Below, in pieces: positions 13,027 to 22,182 of a stretch of 64,000 nt of DNA. The stretch lies in the NCBI RefSeq assembly GCF_021603585.1, contig NZ_BQHI01000009.1:62001-126000 (forward strand), written 5' to 3'. The notes under the pieces were generated by a model. It was not told where the DNA came from, did no database searches, and saw only the letters and a program-made list of their open reading frames with translations. This DNA comes from Pseudomonas sputi. GTDB taxonomy: Bacteria; Pseudomonadota; Gammaproteobacteria; Pseudomonadales; Pseudomonadaceae. A program made the position numbers and the translations under genes. Position 1 is the first letter of the stretch, and each line of letters begins with the position of its first letter.

Positions 13027-15858
13027 ATGTCCAACCGTGAAATATCCCGGCGCTCGTTCCTTCAGGGCGGGCTGGTGGCGGGTGTGAGCGTTACGCTTAC
13101 GCCGCTCAGCAGTCAGGCGCTGGCTGCCTTGATGGAAAACAGCGTGACCGTGCCGTCCGAGCAGTGGCTCGGCAACAACGGCAAGGCGCGCCAGCGTAAC
13201 GATGCATTGTCCAAGGTCTGCGGCAGCAAAGTGTTTGCCCGTGACATCCGTTCTAAGGACATGCCGGGCTGGCCCCAGCAGCAAGGCCACGCCATGTTGC
13301 TGAAAACCATCAAGGCCGACCGCATCTACGACGGCTACGACCTGTCGTGGCTCGGCGCCGATCTGCAGCCTGATCGTATCGTTACCGCTGCTGACCTGGA
13401 CAAGGACGGCATTGTGTTCCCTGAAGAGCACGCGCCGGATCCACTGCTGCCGGAAGGCAAGGTGCCGATGTTCATTGGTCACCCGGTTGCGATTCTGATC
13501 TGGAACGACTTCGAGCGTTTCCGTCAGGCCAAGAACAAACTCAAATTCAATGACAAAGCGATTCGTTACGGTGCGCAAGTACCGTTCTACGAAGGCGATC
13601 CCTATGGCAGTTTCCGCTATGTGCGCGTCGGTGGACCGACGTCGGCGGACGAGGACGAATTTGCCAGCCTCAAGGACTCGATCCTGTTTCCGATGCTGAA
13701 AAATCGTCGTCCGGTGTGGAATTCCCAACCGAACCTGCATGGCAACCTGACCGAGCGCGGCCTGTTCTACGCCGACCGCATGAAGAAAGAGATCGACACC
13801 CCGCCGGACAACTGGCTGGTGTTCGACGAGCGCTACAAAACCCCATCGATCGAACCCGCCGCGATGGAGCCGGACAACGGCAACGGCTGGTACGACCCGG
13901 CGACCAAGACCCTGCATTTCGTTGTCGCCACCCAATGCCCGCTGGAAACCGCCACCGACACCGCGAAGATGATCGGGCCGTCGCGTTTCGGCCTTGCCAA
14001 CCTCAACATGCACCCGGGTTACACCGTCGGTTACGGCTCCAAGGATCACAACATTTTTGTCTACTACGCGGCCCTGGCGGCGTTGTACGGCGCGGGTGTG
14101 CCGATTCGCCTGGCCAACGACCGCTACGAGCAGTTCCAGAGCGGCATCAAGCGTCACCCGTTCGACATCCGCTACCAGTTGGCAGTGGACAAGACCGATC
14201 ACAGCTTCAAGATTTTCCGTGCCGAAATGAGCGTCGATGGTGGTGGTCGGATCAACTACAGCCCGTCAGTGGCCGCGGTTGGCGCCACGGCGGCGCAGTC
14301 GATCTACTACATGCCGCAGAACGACCTGCAGGTCACCGCTTATCATTCCCGTGCCGTTGAAGCAGGCTCGATGCGCGGCTATGGCACGTTGCAGAGCATG
14401 GCCTCCACCGAGATGATGGTCGACGAAATCGCTGATCGCCTCGGTGTCGATGCCATCGATCTGCGCCGCAAGAACGCGTTGCGCTCGGGGATGAAAAACA
14501 CCCAGGGCGCGATCCCGGCCGGTGCGTTGCGTCTGCATGAGATTCTCGACAAGGCTTCGCTGCACGAAGTCTGGAAAAACCGCGATGCGATCAAGAAACA
14601 ACGTGAAGCGGCGGATCCGGACAACTGGTATGGCGTGGGTTTTGCCATTTGCCAGAAAGACTTCGGCACCGGGTCCGAAGCACCGATGGCCAGCATCGAG
14701 TTCACCGCCGATGGGCGCATTTCCCTGCGTCATATTGGTATCGAGATCGGCACCGGCATGTCCACCTCGCAAGCGTTGGTGGTGGCTGATTTCCTCGGCA
14801 GCCCGGCTCACGACGTGAAGACCGGTGAAACCGAGTGGGATGAAATGCAGCTGGTCACCGCCGGCAACCCTTACATCATGAGCCAGGCCGAGCAGGATAA
14901 CTTCCTGCGCAATCCGCGCTGGGTCGGCAAGCTGGCTTCCGCCTCGTCCGCGACCAACTCCGCCTACTACTTCAGCCACGCCACCCGTGAAGCGGCGCGC
15001 GTGCTGTTCAACCACGGTCTGTGGCCGGCGGCGCTGGAGATCTGGCGTCAGGGGCCGTATGGCGGCCAGGCCAACCCCTACGTGGTGCGTCGCGAAGATG
15101 CGCATTGGGTCGACGGCAAGCTCACCGCCAACGGCATGCAGCCACTGACCTTCGAAGAGCTGGCCAGGCGTGCGCACGAGCGTGGTCTGGTCACCGGCGC
15201 CACCGTTCATGGTTTCAACCGCTGGAGCTGGGCCGAGGCCGAATACAGCATCGACGGCGTGCGCGAGCGTCTGCCGCTCGACGGTCTGGCGGTGAAGTAT
15301 GGTGACGGCGCCCCTAAGGCGAAGAAAGCGCAGATGACCAGCGCCGGTTTCCATCTGTTGGATCGGCAGAACGTCGCCTATCCGGTGGTTCAGTTGAACA
15401 ACGCCGCCGTGACCTACTACAGCCCGGTAGCGACGCTGGTCGAGTTGAAGGTCAACAAAGGTTCGGCAGAGGTCGAAGTGCTCAACCATCACTCGTGGCT
15501 GGAATGCGGCCGGGTGCTGGTCGAAGAACTGGTTCGTGGTCAGCTCGAAGGCGGGATCGCCATGGGCATCGGTCACGCCTTGATGGAAGAGATGCCGCTG
15601 TACGAAGGCGGGCCGGGGGAGGGTGACTGGAACTTCAACCGTTATCGCCTGCCGATGGCGCGCCATGTGGCGGTGTGGAAGCAGACGTCGGAAATCCTGC
15701 CGCCGCTGTCCCCAAGCGACCCGTCCAAAGGCATCGCCGAAGTGGTGATGATCCCGGTGGTCGGTGCCATCGGTAACGCCGTGGCCCACGCCATCGGTAA
15801 ACGTGTTCGCGATCTGCCCATCACTGCTGCGCGCATCAAGGAGGCCCTCAATGGCTAA
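13027..15858 (+). CDS. molybdopterin-binding subunit of a periplasmic aldehyde/heteroaromatic dehydrogenase
   Basis: A 943-residue large subunit of the xanthine oxidase family. It begins with a twin-arginine signal (SRRSFLQGG) and a hydrophobic stretch ending near QALA, so the folded, cofactor-loaded enzyme is expected in the periplasm. Family features: the MRGYGTLQSMASTEMMVDEIA region, the EIGTGMSTSQALVVADFLG block, and near the C-terminus KGIAEVVMIP with the probable catalytic Glu. The substrate cannot be read from sequence; aldehydes or N-heteroaromatics are typical. It overlaps the 2Fe-2S subunit by 8 bases. Confidence 0.85.
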   Translation: MSNREISRRSFLQGGLVAGVSVTLTPLSSQALAALMENSVTVPSEQWLGNNGKARQRNDALSKVCGSKVFARDIRSKDMPGWPQQQGHAMLLKTIKADRIYDGYDLSWLGADLQPDRIVTAADLDKDGIVFPEEHAPDPLLPEGKVPMFIGHPVAILIWNDFERFRQAKNKLKFNDKAIRYGAQVPFYEGDPYGSFRYVRVGGPTSADEDEFASLKDSILFPMLKNRRPVWNSQPNLHGNLTERGLFYADRMKKEIDTPPDNWLVFDERYKTPSIEPAAMEPDNGNGWYDPATKTLHFVVATQCPLETATDTAKMIGPSRFGLANLNMHPGYTVGYGSKDHNIFVYYAALAALYGAGVPIRLANDRYEQFQSGIKRHPFDIRYQLAVDKTDHSFKIFRAEMSVDGGGRINYSPSVAAVGATAAQSIYYMPQNDLQVTAYHSRAVEAGSMRGYGTLQSMASTEMMVDEIADRLGVDAIDLRRKNALRSGMKNTQGAIPAGALRLHEILDKASLHEVWKNRDAIKKQREAADPDNWYGVGFAICQKDFGTGSEAPMASIEFTADGRISLRHIGIEIGTGMSTSQALVVADFLGSPAHDVKTGETEWDEMQLVTAGNPYIMSQAEQDNFLRNPRWVGKLASASSATNSAYYFSHATREAARVLFNHGLWPAALEIWRQGPYGGQANPYVVRREDAHWVDGKLTANGMQPLTFEELARRAHERGLVTGATVHGFNRWSWAEAEYSIDGVRERLPLDGLAVKYGDGAPKAKKAQMTSAGFHLLDRQNVAYPVVQLNNAAVTYYSPVATLVELKVNKGSAEVEVLNHHSWLECGRVLVEELVRGQLEGGIAMGIGHALMEEMPLYEGGPGEGDWNFNRYRLPMARHVAVWKQTSEILPPLSPSDPSKGIAEVVMIPVVGAIGNAVAHAIGKRVRDLPITAARIKEALNG

Positions 15859-16390
15859 CCGTCCGCTTCAACTGACCCTCAACGGTCAATCCGTCGGCCC
15901 GGTGGACATCCCTGATGACCTGCCGATGATCGATTACCTGCACGAATACAAGAACCTCACCGGTTCGCGCCTGGGCTGCGGCCAGGGTATCTGCCACGCC
16001 TGCGTGGTGATCGTCGATAACCCGGACGGTACCAGTGAAGAGGTGCGCACTTGCATCACCGGCGCGCATTACTTCGAGGGCAAGAAAGTCCGCACCATCG
16101 AAGGCCACGCCAAGCGTGACGAGCAAGGCCAGGTCACCGAGCTGAACCCGATCCAGCAGCGTTTCGTCGATGAATTCGCCTTCCAGTGCAGCTACTGCGC
16201 ACCGGGTTTCGTCAACGCCGCGACCGTGCTGGTGGAAAAGCTGCAGCGCCAGCCAATCGTCAAAAGCAAACTGGAACAAGTCATCGAGGACAGCCTCGGT
16301 CATCACGTCTGCCGTTGCACTGGGTACGTGCGTTATTACAACGCCACTCGCAACGTGCTGACCGATCTCGGTCTGGTCAAGGAGGGTTGA
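15851..16390 (+). CDS. 2Fe-2S subunit of the molybdenum hydroxylase
   Basis: A 179-residue electron-transfer subunit. The plant-ferredoxin-type cluster is ligated by C43, C48 and C51 (GCGQGICHAC) plus a later Cys in the RTCITG segment. The second cluster is ligated by CSYC and VCRC in the four-helix C-terminal domain. No Tat signal is seen, so it is probably exported in complex with the large subunit. Start chosen at ATG 15851, which overlaps the large subunit; the frame is open upstream but lies within the previous gene. Confidence 0.92.
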   Translation: MANRPLQLTLNGQSVGPVDIPDDLPMIDYLHEYKNLTGSRLGCGQGICHACVVIVDNPDGTSEEVRTCITGAHYFEGKKVRTIEGHAKRDEQGQVTELNPIQQRFVDEFAFQCSYCAPGFVNAATVLVEKLQRQPIVKSKLEQVIEDSLGHHVCRCTGYVRYYNATRNVLTDLGLVKEG

Positions 16391-16392
16391 GC

Positions 16393-17628
16393 ATGAAGCA
16401 ATTACTGACCCGCCTGACTATGGCGCTCGGGCTGGCTGTGCCTGTGTTGGCGGCGCACGCGGATGATCAGGTCAAGCGCGGCGAATACCTCGCCCGCGCC
16501 GCTGACTGCATGGCCTGCCACACGGCGCCGGGTGGCGCGCCGTATGCCGGCGGGCTGCCAATCGTGTCGCCGTTCGGCACGATCTACGGCACCAACATCA
16601 CGCCGAGCAAGGAGCACGGCATCGGTCTCTACACCGATGAAGAGTTCTTCGCGGCACTCACCGAAGGCAAGCGTCGTGACGGTGCCAACCTGTACCCGGC
16701 GATGCCGTACACCTCGTATCACTTGATGCCGCGTGCGGATTCGGATGCGATTCACGCGTACCTGAAAACCATCGAACCGATCGAGCGCGCCGCGCCGGTG
16801 ACCAGTCTGAGCTTCCCGTTCAACGTGCGTCCGGGCTTGATCGGCTGGAACATGATGTACGGCAAAGCCTTGAAGCTGGAGCCTGCGGATGGCAAAAGCG
16901 ACGCCTGGAAACGTGGCCAGTACATGGTCGAAGTGCTCGGCCATTGTGGCGAATGCCATACGCCGCGCGGCTTGCCGGGCGCCATGCAGTTGGACAAGCG
17001 CCTGACCGGCGGCATCCTCAACGGCTATCTGGCGCCGAGCCTGCTGGCAACCGATCTGGCGGCGCGTGGTTGGAACCATCAGGACCTGAGCGCGTTCCTC
17101 AAGCACGGCATGAGCGCCCAGGGCACGATGTTCAACGAGATGTTCCCGGTGTTCCACAACAGCACTCAGGGCCTCAGTGATCCGGATCTGGCGGCGATGG
17201 CGACTTTCCTGCTGGGCGACAAGCCTCCGGCGGCAAAAGAACTGACTGAAGTGCCAGTGGAAAAGCTCAGTGCCAGCGCCCAGCGCGGCCGTCAGGAATA
17301 CTTGAACGTCTGCGCCGGTTGTCACGCGGCCGGTGGCGAGGGCAAGCCGCACATCGCGGTGGCCATGCGCGGCAATACCACACTGCGTCTGGAAGACCCA
17401 CGCAACCTGTTGCGAGTGATCGAAGATGGCATCGGTGAGCAGAAATTCGCCGGGTTCGAACATATGCAGCCTATGCCGGGTTTTGCCGACAAGCTCAGCG
17501 CCGAACAACTGACCGATCTGCTGAACTACCTGCGTCAGGGTTGGGGTGGTCAGTCGGCCGAGCTGGCGATTAGCGAAGTGCAGAAGCTGCAAGCTGATGC
17601 GCCATCCATCGAGCACAAGGCGCACTGA
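16393..17628 (+). CDS. tri-haem cytochrome c subunit of the molybdenum hydroxylase
   Basis: A 411-residue secreted cytochrome. Signal peptide to about residue 22 (ends VLAAHA). Three haem motifs CMACH, CGECH and CAGCH, as in alcohol/aldehyde dehydrogenase cytochromes that pass electrons to the quinol or cytochrome oxidase chain. It starts two bases after the 2Fe-2S gene and ends two bases before the XdhC-like gene, so the four genes form one operon. This composition suggests a membrane-linked, periplasmic dehydrogenase rather than an oxygen-dependent oxidase. Confidence 0.92.
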   Translation: MKQLLTRLTMALGLAVPVLAAHADDQVKRGEYLARAADCMACHTAPGGAPYAGGLPIVSPFGTIYGTNITPSKEHGIGLYTDEEFFAALTEGKRRDGANLYPAMPYTSYHLMPRADSDAIHAYLKTIEPIERAAPVTSLSFPFNVRPGLIGWNMMYGKALKLEPADGKSDAWKRGQYMVEVLGHCGECHTPRGLPGAMQLDKRLTGGILNGYLAPSLLATDLAARGWNHQDLSAFLKHGMSAQGTMFNEMFPVFHNSTQGLSDPDLAAMATFLLGDKPPAAKELTEVPVEKLSASAQRGRQEYLNVCAGCHAAGGEGKPHIAVAMRGNTTLRLEDPRNLLRVIEDGIGEQKFAGFEHMQPMPGFADKLSAEQLTDLLNYLRQGWGGQSAELAISEVQKLQADAPSIEHKAH

Positions 17629-17630
17629 TC

Positions 17631-18602
17631 ATGCAGCATCTCGATCTGCAAGTGGTTCGACGGGCGCTGGAGTGGTCGACGGCGGGGCGACGCGTCTGGC
17701 TCTGCACCGTGCTGACCACCTACGGCTCGGCGCCACGCGCGCCGGGTTCACTGCTGGCGGTGAACGACGGCGGCCAGTGGATCGGGTCGCTGTCCGGTGG
17801 CTGCGTCGAGGAAGATTTTCTCGAGCGCGTCGCTGAAGGTGCGTTTCTTGATGCGATCAATGTCGTGCGTTATGGCGAAGGTGACGATCCGCGTTCGCGG
17901 GTCAGCCTGCCGTGTGGCGGCATTCTCGATGTGCTGGTAGAGAAATTTGACGCCGGCTGCGATGTGCAGGCGCACCTGCGTGAACTCGAATCGGCGTTGC
18001 TCGGGCGGCGCCGGTTGATTCGCGAGGTCGATCTGGCCACGGGCGCGCGCAGCCTGTTTGCCGATCGCGAGCAGGGTGCGCGAATCGAGCGTGAAATCGA
18101 CCGGGTGCGGATCCGCATCGGCGCTGCCCAGCGTTTGCTACTGGCGGGTTATTCCAGCGTGGCGCAGGCGTGTGCGGAGTTTGCGGTCGGTCTCGGCTTC
18201 GAAGTGATTCTCTGCGACCCGCGCGATGAGGTGCTGGAAGGTGTGGTGCTCAATGGTGTGGAGATTCGTCGGCAATTGCCGTCGGTGTTCATCGCCGATG
18301 GCGGATGTCACCGTGATACGGCGGTGGTGGCGTTGACCCATGATCCGCGTATCGACGATCTGGCGATGATGGAAGCGGTGCGCACCGAAGCGTTCTACAT
18401 TGGCGTAATGGGCTCGTTGCAGACGTCGCAGAAGCGCTTTGAGCGATTGCGTCGGATTGGCGGTCTGGAGGAAAGCGAACTGGCGCGAATTCATGCGCCG
18501 ATCGGCCTCAACCTGGGCAGCAAGACGCCGGCGGAAATCGCTTTGGCAGTGCTCGCGGATATCCTGCGGATTCGCAGCGGGATTGCGCGGGATCAGTTGT
18601 GA
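17631..18602 (+). CDS. XdhC/CoxI family molybdenum-cofactor maturation protein
   Basis: A 323-residue protein with the XdhC N-terminal part (TYGSAPRAPGSLLAV, GSLSGGCVEEDF) and a C-terminal Rossmann-like XdhC domain (ALTHDPRIDDLAMMEA, FYIGVMGS). XdhC proteins bind and help sulfurate the molybdenum cofactor before insertion into xanthine-oxidase-family enzymes. Last gene of the operon; a terminator follows directly. Confidence 0.9.
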   Translation: MQHLDLQVVRRALEWSTAGRRVWLCTVLTTYGSAPRAPGSLLAVNDGGQWIGSLSGGCVEEDFLERVAEGAFLDAINVVRYGEGDDPRSRVSLPCGGILDVLVEKFDAGCDVQAHLRELESALLGRRRLIREVDLATGARSLFADREQGARIEREIDRVRIRIGAAQRLLLAGYSSVAQACAEFAVGLGFEVILCDPRDEVLEGVVLNGVEIRRQLPSVFIADGGCHRDTAVVALTHDPRIDDLAMMEAVRTEAFYIGVMGSLQTSQKRFERLRRIGGLEESELARIHAPIGLNLGSKTPAEIALAVLADILRIRSGIARDQL

Positions 18603-18616
18603 TTGATGCTGGATGT

Positions 18617-18649
18617 AAAAAGGGCCGCTCTTCAGCGGCCCTTTTTTTG
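18617..18649. terminator. bidirectional terminator between XdhC-like and FAD oxidase genes
   Basis: AAAAAGGGCCGCT / AGCGGCCCTTTTTTT hairpin with T runs on both strands, between two convergent genes. Confidence 0.85.
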
Positions 18650-18654
18650 GCTCG

Positions 18655-19938
18655 TCAGAAACCGAGCTTGTCGCGCAGCCCGTAGTACCAGGCGCCCATT
18701 GCGGCAAACGGTGTGCGCAGCAGTTGCCCACCTGGGAACGGGTAGTGCGGCAGGTCGGCAAACGCATCGAAGCGCTCGGCCTGTCCGCGCAGTGCCTCGG
18801 CCAATACCTTGCCGGCCAGGTGCGTGTAGGTCACGCCATGGCCGCTGCAACCTTGGGAATAATAGATGTTGTCGCCCAAGCGTCCGACCTGGGGCAGGCG
18901 CGACAGGGTCAGCAGGAAGTTGCCGGTCCAGGCGTAGTCGATTTTCACATCCTTGAGTTGTGGGAAGGCCTTGAGCATTTTCGGGCGGATGATCGCTTCG
19001 ATGTTCGCCGGATCCCGCGCGCCATACACCACGCCGCCGCCGAAGATCAGGCGCTTGTCGCCGGTGAGGCGGTAGTAGTCGAGCAGGTAATTGCAGTCTT
19101 CGACACAGTAATCCTGTGGCAGTAGGGATTTCGCCAGGTCATCGCCCAGTGGCTCGGTGGTGATGACCTGAGTGCCGCACGGCATCGATTTGGCCGCCAG
19201 CTCCGGCACCAGATTGCCGAGGTAGGCGTTGCCGGCGACGATGATGAATTTGGCCCTGACCTTGCCCTGCGGCGTGTGAACGACCGGATTGGCGCCGCGC
19301 TCGATGCGCACGGCCGGCGACTGCTCATGGATTGTGCCACCCAGGGATTCGACGGCAGCGGCTTCGCCGAGCGCCAGGTTAAGCGGGTGAATGTGACCGC
19401 CGCTCATGTCGAGCATGCCACCGACGTATTGATCGCAAGCCACCACTTCGCGGATGCGCCGCTGATCCAGCAGTTCCAGCTGGGTATGGCCGAAGCGTTC
19501 CCACAAGCGCTTCTGCGATTCCAGGTGATCCATCTGTTTGGCGGTGAGGGCGGCGAATACGCCACCGTCCTTCAGGTCGCACTGAATGTTGTATTGGCTG
19601 ACGCGCTCACGAATGATCCGGCCGCCCTCGAACGCCATCTGCCCGAGCAGTTGAGCCTGTTTCGGGCCAACGCTGCGCTCGATCACATCGATGTCACGGC
19701 TGTAGCTGTTGACGATCTGCCCGCCATTGCGTCCCGAAGCGCCGAAACCGACCCTGGCGGCTTCCAGCACAGTCACGCGAAAACCGTTCTCCAGCAGGAA
19801 CAGGGCCGAGGACAGTCCCGTATAACCCGCGCCGATTACACAGATATCCGTCTCCACGTCGTCCTGCAGGGCAGGGCGCGGTGGTACGGCGTTGGCCGAC
19901 GCAGCGTAATAAGACTCTGGGTAAGGGGTGTTCGCCAT
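18655..19938 (-). CDS. FAD-dependent amine oxidoreductase (gamma-glutamylputrescine oxidase-like)
   Basis: A 427-residue DAO-family flavoenzyme. The dinucleotide motif VIGAGYTGLSSA is near the N-terminus, FGASGRNGGQI follows, and the C-terminal flavin region reads YYSQGCSGHGVTYTH. Opening PYPESYYAASA is typical of PuuB/PauB-type oxidases, which act on gamma-glutamylated polyamines, though glycine/sarcosine-oxidase-like substrates cannot be ruled out. Stands alone, convergent with the molybdenum operon. Confidence 0.85.
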   Translation of the reverse strand: MANTPYPESYYAASANAVPPRPALQDDVETDICVIGAGYTGLSSALFLLENGFRVTVLEAARVGFGASGRNGGQIVNSYSRDIDVIERSVGPKQAQLLGQMAFEGGRIIRERVSQYNIQCDLKDGGVFAALTAKQMDHLESQKRLWERFGHTQLELLDQRRIREVVACDQYVGGMLDMSGGHIHPLNLALGEAAAVESLGGTIHEQSPAVRIERGANPVVHTPQGKVRAKFIIVAGNAYLGNLVPELAAKSMPCGTQVITTEPLGDDLAKSLLPQDYCVEDCNYLLDYYRLTGDKRLIFGGGVVYGARDPANIEAIIRPKMLKAFPQLKDVKIDYAWTGNFLLTLSRLPQVGRLGDNIYYSQGCSGHGVTYTHLAGKVLAEALRGQAERFDAFADLPHYPFPGGQLLRTPFAAMGAWYYGLRDKLGF

Positions 19939-20081
19939 CCTGCAGCCTCTGTTTAATATATTTTACGAGTGCAGCGATCCTACCCCAGTTGAAAAACCTC
20001 CGCCAGCCACCGGGAAATCTTCTTGCGGCAGGTCGAAATTAAATATTTTGCATATTCATAGGGTTAGGTGAAAAAAAGGTG

Positions 20082-20109
20082 TTGACACCCCTCCGGAATT
20101 CCGTAGAAT
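20082..20109 (+). promoter_or_regulatory. promoter of tRNA-Val(GAC)
   Basis: TTGACA (20082-20087), a 16-base spacer and TAGAAT (20104-20109), 13 bases before the mature tRNA, with a G+C-rich discriminator. Confidence 0.7.
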
Positions 20110-20122
20110 GCCGCCTCACAGC

Positions 20123-20199
20123 AGGCACGTAGCTCAGTTGGTTAGAGCACCACCTTGACATGGTGGGGGTCGTTGGTTCGAGTCCAATCGCGCCTACCA
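20123..20199 (+). tRNA. tRNA-Val (anticodon GAC)
   Basis: A 77-base cloverleaf: acceptor AGGCACG/CGCGCCT with one A-C mismatch, anticodon loop TTGACAT with GAC, T arm GGTTCGAGTCC, and encoded CCA. Single-gene transcript with its own promoter and terminator. Confidence 0.95.
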
Positions 20200-20229
20200 A
20201 ACATAATCCGCTCTGCTGGGCGGTCTGAA

Positions 20230-20258
20230 AGGGCTCACCGAAAGGTGGGCCCTTTTTT
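20230..20258 (+). terminator. terminator after tRNA-Val(GAC)
   Basis: GGGCTCACC / GGTGGGCCC stem around GAAA, followed by six T. Confidence 0.88.
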
Positions 20259-20259
20259 G

Positions 20260-20893
20260 TTGTCTGCGATTTTTCAAAGCCTTTGCAAATTCGGTTGGGT
20301 CGACTGCAGCTGCGCTTCGGCACATTGCAGGGGGTATTCATGAGTCGCAAATTCAGGCGCGCCTGTCGTGGTGATATCTAAAGCCTGTTGAAGATTGATC
20401 CTGTCGCTGAAAAAGATAGCGGTTGCCGAGAGTGCATCGCGAGGGCGATGAGGGCGGAAGAATGCTGGGTTGTCTTCGAGGCGAGCTATCCTGGCGTTCC
20501 CTTCGGCTAGGGATGTGTGGATCGAAGCTTTTTGGGTGAGTGGTTCATTCCTCTCGTGGTTGTCTCCATTAAGAACAGGCGTTCCGGGGTGGGGCAGACA
20601 AGATCTTCACGTCGACCAATACGCTCTTGGATATCCGTACAGCGGAACGGTCGAGAACCCTGATCCGAGGATCCTGAGCTTATTTTTGTAAATTTCTTGA
20701 GCCTGGCGCGAATTGACTGCGATGGATTTTGATCCGTTCGTCACCGGTCCGTCGCGAGCGGCCTTTTAAATAGTGTGGATATTTAATGGGTTACCGACTT
20801 TATTAACCATCCGGTTATCAAAAATACGTTGTTACAAGACGAATAAATCAGTAGTATTCGCCCCGCGTTCACCACCACGGTTTATGCATTTTT
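20260..20893. other. gene-poor intergenic region
   Basis: About 630 bases with no frame that looks coded: no conserved protein text and no ribosome site ahead of the short open frames. The A+T-rich segment from about 20770 leads into the strong terminator at 20894 and may be a small RNA (see findings). Confidence 0.5.
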
Positions 20894-20932
20894 AAATCCC
20901 AAGCTTCCATCAGCTGCTTGGGATTTTTTTTG
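20894..20932 (+). terminator. orphan intrinsic terminator
   Basis: AAATCCCAAGC / GCTTGGGATTT, an 11-base perfect stem followed by eight T. No protein gene ends upstream on this strand; the nearest upstream gene is tRNA-Val, which has its own terminator. Confidence 0.8.
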
Positions 20933-21074
20933 CCCGCGATTTGCCTTTCTCACATTTCTGCCCCGACTCGCGTCTCGTCCGTTCCTGTTTTCCGGGAGGG
21001 GTGACAGGCAAGTCCTCATTTTTTCGACTACTACTGTCAGGCTGATTTCAACTGTGCCGAACAGGAGTTCATTG

Positions 21075-21530
21075 ATGCTGGTTCATTGGTTTCTCGCAGC
21101 GATCCATTTACTGGCGTTTGCCATGGGCTTGTGGGCGGTGCTGACGCGTGGAGCAGCCTTCAGCCGCCTGGCATCTGGCTCGGGTGAGGTCGGGCGCGTA
21201 TTGCTTGCCGATAATGTCTGGGGGCTTTCGGCGTTGGTGTTGCTCATCACCGGCGGCATGCGGGCTTTTGGAGGTTACGAAAAGGGAGCCGACTATTACC
21301 TGCATCAGCCGCTGTTCCATCTGAAGATGACATTGTTTGTGCTGATTCTGCTTCTGGAGCTCATGCCGATGATCTCGCTGATCAAGTGGCGCGTGGCCAA
21401 GGCGCGCGGTGCTGCCCCTGACACGGGACGTGCGAAGGTGTTCGCACGAATCAGTCATGCCGAAGCGCTGCTGTTGATATTGATGGTCGTGGCGGCCACC
21501 GGGATGGCGCGTGGCGTTACATTCGGCTAG
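21075..21530 (+). CDS. DUF2214 family membrane protein
   Basis: A 151-residue integral membrane protein with four predicted helices. Family text: LVHWFLAAIHLLAFAMGLWAV, DNVWGLSALVLL, RAFGGYEKG-DYY-H-P-FH-K. Function unknown. ATG 21075 is chosen because AGGAG (21063-21067) lies seven bases ahead; a GTG at 21054 in the same frame lacks such a site. Confidence 0.85.
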   Translation: MLVHWFLAAIHLLAFAMGLWAVLTRGAAFSRLASGSGEVGRVLLADNVWGLSALVLLITGGMRAFGGYEKGADYYLHQPLFHLKMTLFVLILLLELMPMISLIKWRVAKARGAAPDTGRAKVFARISHAEALLLILMVVAATGMARGVTFG

Positions 21531-21737
21531 GCGGGCGTGATTCCCAGCCGCTATTCGGAAATGTCCGACAGCCAGCCCATTGAATGATGGTTAGTATCGG
21601 TTGCGAGAAGGGTTGAGGCAGGAAGGGACGTGGCACGCGCCGTCACCAAGGAGGTGGGGGAATGGCGATACGGCGCTTGAATCTTTAGCCAGTCATTGCG
21701 CGCGGGCAAACGAACTGGCTACTGACTGCGATGGGGC

Positions 21738-21932
21738 TCAGGGTGTTTGTGGCTTTTCCGGAGCGGTCAGGCCAGCCTGAATGCGCTGGTAGATCTCTTC
21801 CCGATGCACTGCAACGTTCTTCGGAGCATTGATGCCGATTCGAACTTGCTGGCCGCTGACGCCGAGAATGGTGATCGTGATGTCATCACCAATGTTTATG
21901 CTTTCACCGACTTTGCGGGTGAGTATCAGCAT
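21738..21932 (-). CDS. rsmE: RsmE, CsrA-family RNA-binding translational regulator
   Basis: A 64-residue CsrA-family protein: [18 protein letters not shown], then [23 protein letters not shown]. The [16 protein letters not shown] version and the short [10 protein letters not shown] tail match the RsmE paralogue of P. fluorescens as I recall it, not RsmA. It binds GGA motifs in mRNA leaders, is titrated by RsmX/Y/Z, and represses secondary metabolism downstream of GacS/GacA. Start ATG 21932; its own ribosome site (CAAGGAGAAG) contains a GGA, fitting autoregulation. A frame extension to 21962 is not needed. Confidence 0.9.
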   Translation of the reverse strand: MLILTRKVGESINIGDDITITILGVSGQQVRIGINAPKNVAVHREEIYQRIQAGLTAPEKPQTP

Positions 21933-22182
21933 GGTCTTCTCCTTGATTGCTTTGTAGGGCACCTGATTCAGACAGTGCAGAGGTCGGTGGTACGTATAGA
22001 TTAGTGCGAAGTCTTACAGTTTGGGTGCCTCTTTCTGACGCGCAGCAGCGGCATTAATTCCCAGCGCGTAACTATACAGGGGCTGTCAGCATCAATCTCG
22101 TAGTTTTGCGCCCATTTTGCGGGGCTGCGAAAGTATTCTCGAGTGTTAAGATCGCCGCTTTGAAAATTCAGAGGGAAGCGTT

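Noticed and set aside
14266-15789. 507-codon open frame antisense to the molybdenum subunit
   Set aside because: Shadow of a well-supported gene; His/Arg-rich text without motifs.
20470-20691. 73-codon frame in the gap after tRNA-Val
   Set aside because: No ribosome site, no recognisable family, and composition like the surrounding non-coding DNA.
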